Below, piece after piece: positions 58,495-64,000 of a stretch of DNA of 64,000 nucleotides. The translations under genes and the position numbers were made by a program. Numbering within the stretch: the first letter of the stretch is position 1; each line of letters starts with the position of its first letter. The DNA is taken from NCBI RefSeq assembly GCF_003664585.1, contig NZ_RCHI01000002.1, forward strand, positions 248,001 to 312,000, given 5' to 3'. Below the pieces are notes generated by a model, which saw nothing but the letters and a program-made list of their open reading frames with translations, ran no database searches and was not told the DNA's origin. The stretch comes from Paenirhodobacter hankyongi (lineage in GTDB: Bacteria; Pseudomonadota; Alphaproteobacteria; Rhodobacterales; Rhodobacteraceae).

Positions 58495-60362
58495 GCCGAG
58501 GCCACCCGGCTGGCCTGGCGCAGGCTGGCGAGGATCAGCGCCAGCGCCGCCGGCGTCACCCCATCGACCCGGCTGGCCTGGGCGAGCGTCTGCGGCCGCG
58601 CCCGACCGAGCTTCAGTTTCAGCTCATTCGACAGGCCGGACAGCGCCGCATACTCGAAATCGGCAGGAATTTCCCAATGCTCGTCGCGCTTCATTGCGGC
58701 CACGTCGCGCTCCTGCCGCTCGATATAGCTGGCATAGAGCGCGTCCTTGGCCAGCTGATCGGCGATTTCGGTGGGAAGCTCCGTCATCTGCGGGAACACG
58801 GCCGACAATTCGGCCAGGCCGATGTCCGGGAAGGACAGAAGCTCGAAGGCCGAGCGCTTGCTGCCGTCCTGGTTCACCTTCAGCCCGGCGGAAATCGCCT
58901 GCTTCGGCGTCAGAATCAGCGAATCGAGCAGCGCACGGCCGACGTCCAGCGCCTCCATCTTCTGCGCAAAGGCCTGCTGCCGCTCCGCCCCAACGCAGCC
59001 AAGCGCGATCCCCATCGGGGTCAGCCGCTGGTCGGCATTGTCGGCGCGCAGCGACAGGCGGAATTCGGCGCGCGAGGTGAACATGCGATAGGGCTCGGCC
59101 ACACCGCGCGTCACCAGATCGTCGATCATTACCCCGATATAGCTGTTCGTGCGGCTGAAGACGGCAGGCCCCTGCCCCTGCGCCGCCCGCGCCGCGTTCA
59201 GCCCGGCGACCAGCCCCTGCGCCGCGGCCTCTTCATAGCCGGTGGTGCCGTTGATCTGCCCGGCAAGATAAAGCCCCGGCTGCTCGCGCAGTTCGAGCGT
59301 CGGCGTCAGCGCACGCGGGTCGACGAAATCATATTCGATCGCATAGCCCGGCTGCAGGATCCGCACATCCTCGAGACCGCGGATCGAGCGGACATAGACC
59401 TCCTGCACATCGACGGGCAGCGAGGTGGAAATGCCATTCGGATAGATCGTGTCGTCGTCCAGCCCCTCGGGCTCCAGGAACACCTGATGCGAGGTCTTGT
59501 CGGCAAAGCGCACGACCTTGTCCTCGATCGAGGGGCAATAGCGTGGCCCGACCCCCTCGATATGGCCGCCATACATCGCCGACCGGCCGAGGTTTTCGCG
59601 GATCACCTCATGCGTGCGCTCGTTCGTATGGGTGATCCCGCAGGAGATCTGCCGCACGAAGGGCGCCTTGTGCAGGAAGCTGAACATCGCCGGATCGTCG
59701 TCGCCCGGCTGGCTGTCGAGAACCGACCAGTCGATTGTCCGCCCATCGAGCCGCGGCGGCGTGCCGGTCTTCAGCCGGCCAAGCGGCAAGGCCAGATCGC
59801 GCAGCCGGTCGGCCAGCGCGATCGACGGCTTGTCGCCGATGCGGCCGCCGGGCTGACGCTGATCGCCGATATGGATGACGCCGTGCAGGAAGGTGCCGGT
59901 GGTCAGCACCACCGCCGCCGCGCCGATCTCGCTGCCGTCGGCCAGACGCACGCCGGCGACGCGGCCTTCGGTCACGATCAGATCGGCGGCTTCGCCCTCG
60001 ATCACCTCGAGGTTTTCCTGCGCCTCGGTCAGCCGCGCCATCGCCTGGCGATAGAGCTTGCGGTCGGCCTGCGCGCGCGGACCCTGCACCGCCGGCCCCT
60101 TGCGCCGGTTCAGCAGGCGGAACTGGATGCCGGCAAAGTCGGCCGCCCGCCCCATCACGCCATCGAGCGCGTCGATCTCGCGCACCAGATGGCCCTTGCC
60201 CAGCCCGCCAATCGCCGGATTGCACGACATCACGCCGATCGCCTCGCGCCGCAGCGTGACCAGCGCCGTGCGCGCCCCTGCCCGGGCCGCCGCATGGGCT
60301 GCCTCGGTGCCGGCATGACCGCCGCCGACGACGATGACGTCAAGATGTTTCACGTGAAACAC
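58491..60362 (-). CDS. mnmG: MnmG (GidA), tRNA uridine-34 modification FAD enzyme
   Basis: A 623-residue FAD protein: [22 protein letters not shown] at the N-terminus, [22 protein letters not shown]-type [12 protein letters not shown] and the C-terminal [16 protein letters not shown]. With MnmE it installs carboxymethylaminomethyl groups on wobble uridines. The start is GTG at 60362, only 3 bases after the mnmE stop; the first codons (MFHVKH) are written in the parS palindrome at 60346-60361. Confidence 0.97.
   Translation of the reverse strand: MFHVKHLDVIVVGGGHAGTEAAHAAARAGARTALVTLRREAIGVMSCNPAIGGLGKGHLVREIDALDGVMGRAADFAGIQFRLLNRRKGPAVQGPRAQADRKLYRQAMARLTEAQENLEVIEGEAADLIVTEGRVAGVRLADGSEIGAAAVVLTTGTFLHGVIHIGDQRQPGGRIGDKPSIALADRLRDLALPLGRLKTGTPPRLDGRTIDWSVLDSQPGDDDPAMFSFLHKAPFVRQISCGITHTNERTHEVIRENLGRSAMYGGHIEGVGPRYCPSIEDKVVRFADKTSHQVFLEPEGLDDDTIYPNGISTSLPVDVQEVYVRSIRGLEDVRILQPGYAIEYDFVDPRALTPTLELREQPGLYLAGQINGTTGYEEAAAQGLVAGLNAARAAQGQGPAVFSRTNSYIGVMIDDLVTRGVAEPYRMFTSRAEFRLSLRADNADQRLTPMGIALGCVGAERQQAFAQKMEALDVGRALLDSLILTPKQAISAGLKVNQDGSKRSAFELLSFPDIGLAELSAVFPQMTELPTEIADQLAKDALYASYIERQERDVAAMKRDEHWEIPADFEYAALSGLSNELKLKLGRARPQTLAQASRVDGVTPAALALILASLRQASRVASA
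60346..60361. other. parS site over the mnmG start codon
   Basis: A second perfect TGTTTCACGTGAAACA. It covers the last two bases of the GTG start and the next codons, so ParB bound here would sit on the mnmG initiation region in DNA. Confidence 0.95.
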
Positions 60363-60365
60363 TCC

Positions 60366-61649
60366 TCACTTGCCGATGCAGAAGCTCGCGAAAATCTCGT
60401 CGAGAAGATGCTCCACATCCACCCGCCCGACCATGGATTCAAGCGCCCGGGCCGCCTGACGCACCCCTTCGGAGGCCAGCTCGACCCGATCGGACCCGCG
60501 CAATACCTCATTTCGCGCCGATTCCAAAGCCTGAAATGCGCGCTCCATTGCCACCCGGTGTCGCTCGCGGGTCATCACGCCGGCCGCTGCGGCCCGATCC
60601 TGCAACCGCGCGGTGACCTCGGCGACCAGCCGGTCAAGGCCCGCCCCGGTCTTGCCCGAGACAGTGAGCCCCTCACCCGGGTGAAGATCGGCCTTGCCCT
60701 GCACGACCAGATCGCCCGGCTCGGGCAGCAGCAGCGGCACTTCCGCCCCGTCGAGCAGGAAGATCCGCAGATCGGCCTGCTCCGCGCGGGCAAGCGCGCG
60801 CTCGACGCCGATCGCCTCGACCACATCGCCGGTCTCGCGCAGCCCGGCGGTGTCCAGCAGGGTGACCGCCAGTCCGCCAAGGTCCATCCGCACCTCGATC
60901 ACGTCGCGTGTCGTGCCGGCGATTTCCGAGGTGATCGCCGCCTCGCGCCCCGCCAGCGCATTCAGCAAGGTCGACTTGCCGGCATTCGGCCGACCGACGA
61001 TTGCCACCTCGAAGCCCTCGCGCACCCGCTCGGCCGCGCCGACCCGTGCGATCTGATCGCGTAGCGCGGCGATGACCCCGTCGATCAATGTGGTCACCTC
61101 GGGGCTGACATCGACCGGCACCTCTTCATCGGCAAAGTCGATCGTCGCCTCGAGCAGCGCCGCCGCCCGGATCAGCCGCGCGCGCCAGTCCTCGACCACC
61201 TGACCGACCGAGCCCGACAGAACCGCCAGCGCCTGCTTTCGCTGCGCCTCGGTCTCCGCCTCGATCAGGTCCGACAGGCCTTCGACCTGGGCGAGGTCCA
61301 GCCGGCCATTTTCCAGCGCGCGGCGGGTGAATTCGCCGGGCTCGGCCAGCCGCAGCCCCTCGATGCCCCCAAGCGCCCGCAGCACCGCGGCGACCGTCGC
61401 CACCGCGCCATGCACATGCAGCTCGGCCACCTCTTCGCCGGTGAAACTCGCGCCGGCGGCAAAGCACAGCACCACCGCCTCGTCGAGCTCGTCCCCCGCC
61501 AGCCGCAGCCGGCGCAGCCCGGCCTGGCGTGGCACGGGCAAGGACCCGGCCAGCATCTCGGCCGCCGCCCAGGCCCGCGGGCCGGAAATGCGGACGACCG
61601 CGACGCCCGCCTTTCCGCGGGCCGTCGCCAGGGCGAAGATGGTGTCCAT
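60366..61649 (-). CDS. mnmE: MnmE (TrmE), tRNA modification GTPase
   Basis: A 427-residue GTPase. The N-terminal tetrahydrofolate-binding domain begins [23 protein letters not shown] (core [16 protein letters not shown]). The G domain has P-loop [12 protein letters not shown] and the SEIAGTTRD switch I, and the protein ends with the catalytic CIGK. It partners MnmG in wobble-uridine modification. It lies 13 bases downstream of rho and 3 bases upstream of mnmG. Confidence 0.97.
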   Translation of the reverse strand: MDTIFALATARGKAGVAVVRISGPRAWAAAEMLAGSLPVPRQAGLRRLRLAGDELDEAVVLCFAAGASFTGEEVAELHVHGAVATVAAVLRALGGIEGLRLAEPGEFTRRALENGRLDLAQVEGLSDLIEAETEAQRKQALAVLSGSVGQVVEDWRARLIRAAALLEATIDFADEEVPVDVSPEVTTLIDGVIAALRDQIARVGAAERVREGFEVAIVGRPNAGKSTLLNALAGREAAITSEIAGTTRDVIEVRMDLGGLAVTLLDTAGLRETGDVVEAIGVERALARAEQADLRIFLLDGAEVPLLLPEPGDLVVQGKADLHPGEGLTVSGKTGAGLDRLVAEVTARLQDRAAAAGVMTRERHRVAMERAFQALESARNEVLRGSDRVELASEGVRQAARALESMVGRVDVEHLLDEIFASFCIGK

Positions 61650-61662
61650 CGGTCGAAAGACC

Positions 61663-62946
<1,284 letters not shown>

Positions 62947-63077
62947 TCCATCCGCAAAGGGCGCCGGCCGGCGTCCCGGCAGCGCGTGTCCATCGTCGTC
63001 TTCAGAAGAACCTGTCGGCCGGACGGCCGGGGCTGATTTCGCAGATAAGCCCTGAGGGGCCGCGAGTCAACGAATGC

Positions 63078-63542
63078 TCAGAACTTCACGATCACCGCGA
63101 GCACGATGACGATCATCAGAAGCGTCGGAACTTCGTTCATCATCCGCCATTGCCGGCCGGTCATCCGGTTCTCGCCAGCGATGAAGCGTTTGCGCGCGAC
63201 CTCGAGGAAGAAATGATAGCCAGTCATCGCGATCACCGCGGCGCCCTTCGCCCAGGGCCAGGCGGCAGACCAGTCGATCACCGCCGGGGTGACGACCAGC
63301 AGCAGCCCGAAGAACCAGCTCGAGAGCATCGCGGGCGCCATGATCGCCTTCATCAACAGACGTTCCTGATGCCGGAACAGCAGCTCCATGTCCGAACCGC
63401 GGGTCACGCCCTGCTTTTTGAGGCCCTCGACATGATAGACGTAAAGCCGTGGCAGGTAGAACAGCCCCGCCATCCAGGCGAGCACCGACATGACATGCAG
63501 GCTTTTGACCCAAGGGTAGGTGGTCAGCAGAAAGTCGGTCAT
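63078..63542 (-). CDS. hemJ: HemJ, protoporphyrinogen IX oxidase
   Basis: A 154-residue membrane protein of the HemJ/UPF0093 family with four membrane segments. It has SLHVMSVLAWMAGLFYLPRLYVYH (conserved histidines and YLPRLYVYH core) and, at the C-terminus, NEVPTLLMIVIVLAV. It oxidises protoporphyrinogen to protoporphyrin using haem-based electron transfer and serves in many alphaproteobacteria that lack HemG/HemY oxidases. ATG 63542 with AGGGA upstream is the start. It lies next to the putative origin and upstream of rho. Confidence 0.93.
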   Translation of the reverse strand: MTDFLLTTYPWVKSLHVMSVLAWMAGLFYLPRLYVYHVEGLKKQGVTRGSDMELLFRHQERLLMKAIMAPAMLSSWFFGLLLVVTPAVIDWSAAWPWAKGAAVIAMTGYHFFLEVARKRFIAGENRMTGRQWRMMNEVPTLLMIVIVLAVIVKF

Positions 63543-63560
63543 CGGTCCCTCCGTTCGCAT

Positions 63561-63938
63561 CACTTCATAAAGATAAAAAGAAATAAAAGAAAAGATGATG
63601 ATGATGTTTGCCCTGTGGATAATGGGGATTACGCAGTTTCAGCACAGTTTTCCCCAGGGTGGACAAGAGTCCCCATCTGTTTGTCCCGGACTCGGGATGT
63701 TGCGGAATTATCTTTCAGCTTCAATGAGATTCACGAAATCATCGGGCGGGACGAATCTGTGGAAAAGCCGGACGACTCACTGGCGACTCATGAGTCGCTC
63801 ACATTTGCCCCCAGAGCGGAGTCACAGGTGCAGAGTCCGCTTTCGTTCCAGGCCGAAACGCGCCAGAACAGGGGAGGAAATTCCATACCCCGGCGGCTCC
63901 ACAGCTTTGCCCCGGCAGTTCTCCCGGATGTTGTCCAC
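63561..63938. other. Putative chromosome replication origin (oriC)
   Basis: A gene-free region between hemJ and maf. It contains an AT-rich purine tract (63561-63607) and DnaA-box-like 9-mers. These are TTATCCACA on the minus strand (63614-63622, perfect), TTTTCCACA on the minus strand (63758-63766), TTGTCCACA (63931-63939, one mismatch) and poorer ones at 63648-63656 and 63658-63666. Nine GANTC sites lie between 63667 and 63837, two of them in a 16-bp palindrome (63783-63798). Position beside parS-parAB and maf fits a Rhodobacteraceae oriC. Confidence 0.72.
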
Positions 63939-64000
63939 ATGACCTTCGCCCTCACCCTCGCCTCTTCCTCCGAAATCCGGGCGCGTCTGCTGCGCGCCGC
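63939..64000 (+). CDS. maf: Maf-like nucleotide pyrophosphatase (5' fragment)
   Basis: Only the first 20 codons are in the window: MTFALTLASSSEIRARLLRA. The LASSSEIRARLL segment matches the Maf/YhdE start (LASxSxxRxxLL), enzymes that hydrolyse non-canonical nucleoside triphosphates. The ATG overlaps the last base of a DnaA-box-like 9-mer. The rest lies beyond the end. Confidence 0.8.
   Translation, partial: MTFALTLASSSEIRARLLRA

Noticed and set aside
63595-63942. A 115-codon plus-strand open frame in the putative origin.
   Set aside because: No family resemblance, unusual composition, and it overlaps DnaA boxes and GANTC sites; the real gene is maf starting at 63939 in another frame.

Overview
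The window is a contiguous piece of a GC-rich alphaproteobacterial chromosome, most likely from a Rhodobacter-like member of the Rhodobacteraceae/Paracoccaceae. The evidence is the gene set and its order: Mic60 beside hemD and hemY; tim44-like/fxsA/secB; the phyR-nepR-ecfG general stress locus; and a rho-mnmE-mnmG-rsmG-parAB block that runs up to a putative chromosome origin, with maf on its other side. Species cannot be named from the sequence alone. No CRISPR, prophage, insertion sequence or rRNA operon was seen.

Layout. 0-9.7 kb: the 3' part of addA, trxA, an unrecognised minus-strand gene, hslVU, a lipoprotein hydrolase, a minus-strand group (tim44-like, mltA, smr), then fxsA, secB and idi. 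9.7-15.2 kb: tamA-tamB. 15.2-19.2 kb: a LysR regulator divergent from a glutaryl-CoA dehydrogenase, a YihY membrane protein and a tandem Usp protein. 19.2-25.2 kb: the general stress response (GSR) core (phyR, nepR, ecfG, a HisKA_2 kinase) with adjacent genes that carry EcfG-type promoters (GGAAC-N16/17-CGTT): a secreted protein, a catalytically degenerate phospholipase-D-like protein, a PLDc_N-only membrane protein and a DUF1328 peptide. 25.2-31.6 kb: a complete nine-gene N-type ATPase operon (atpD-C-Q-R-B-E-F-A-G), nearly all overlapping by 4 nt. Then tRNA-Thr(CGT), hemY, mic60 and hemD on the minus strand, followed by tsaD-gpsA-yciI-EVE on the plus strand.

38.5-45.5 kb: a CbiX-like gene, then pstSCAB-phoU-phoB behind a Pho box. 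45.5-53.2 kb: ribokinase, maeB, mutS, grpE and hrcA. 53.3-56.2 kb: rph, an RdgB-RidA fusion gene and hemW. 56.2-63.5 kb: parB, parA, rsmG, mnmG, mnmE, rho and hemJ, all on the minus strand, with two perfect 16-bp parS palindromes. 63.54-63.94 kb: an intergenic region with DnaA boxes, an AT-rich tract and nine GANTC sites, proposed as oriC. The window ends in the first codons of maf.

How it fits together. The right end is an origin/segregation domain (oriC, parS, ParAB) whose genes point away from the origin. The middle is metabolic and envelope housekeeping. The most distinctive part is the stress locus, where PhyR-NepR-EcfG appears to control its own divergent promoters and a small adjacent set of envelope genes. 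The most unusual single protein is the RdgB-RidA fusion.
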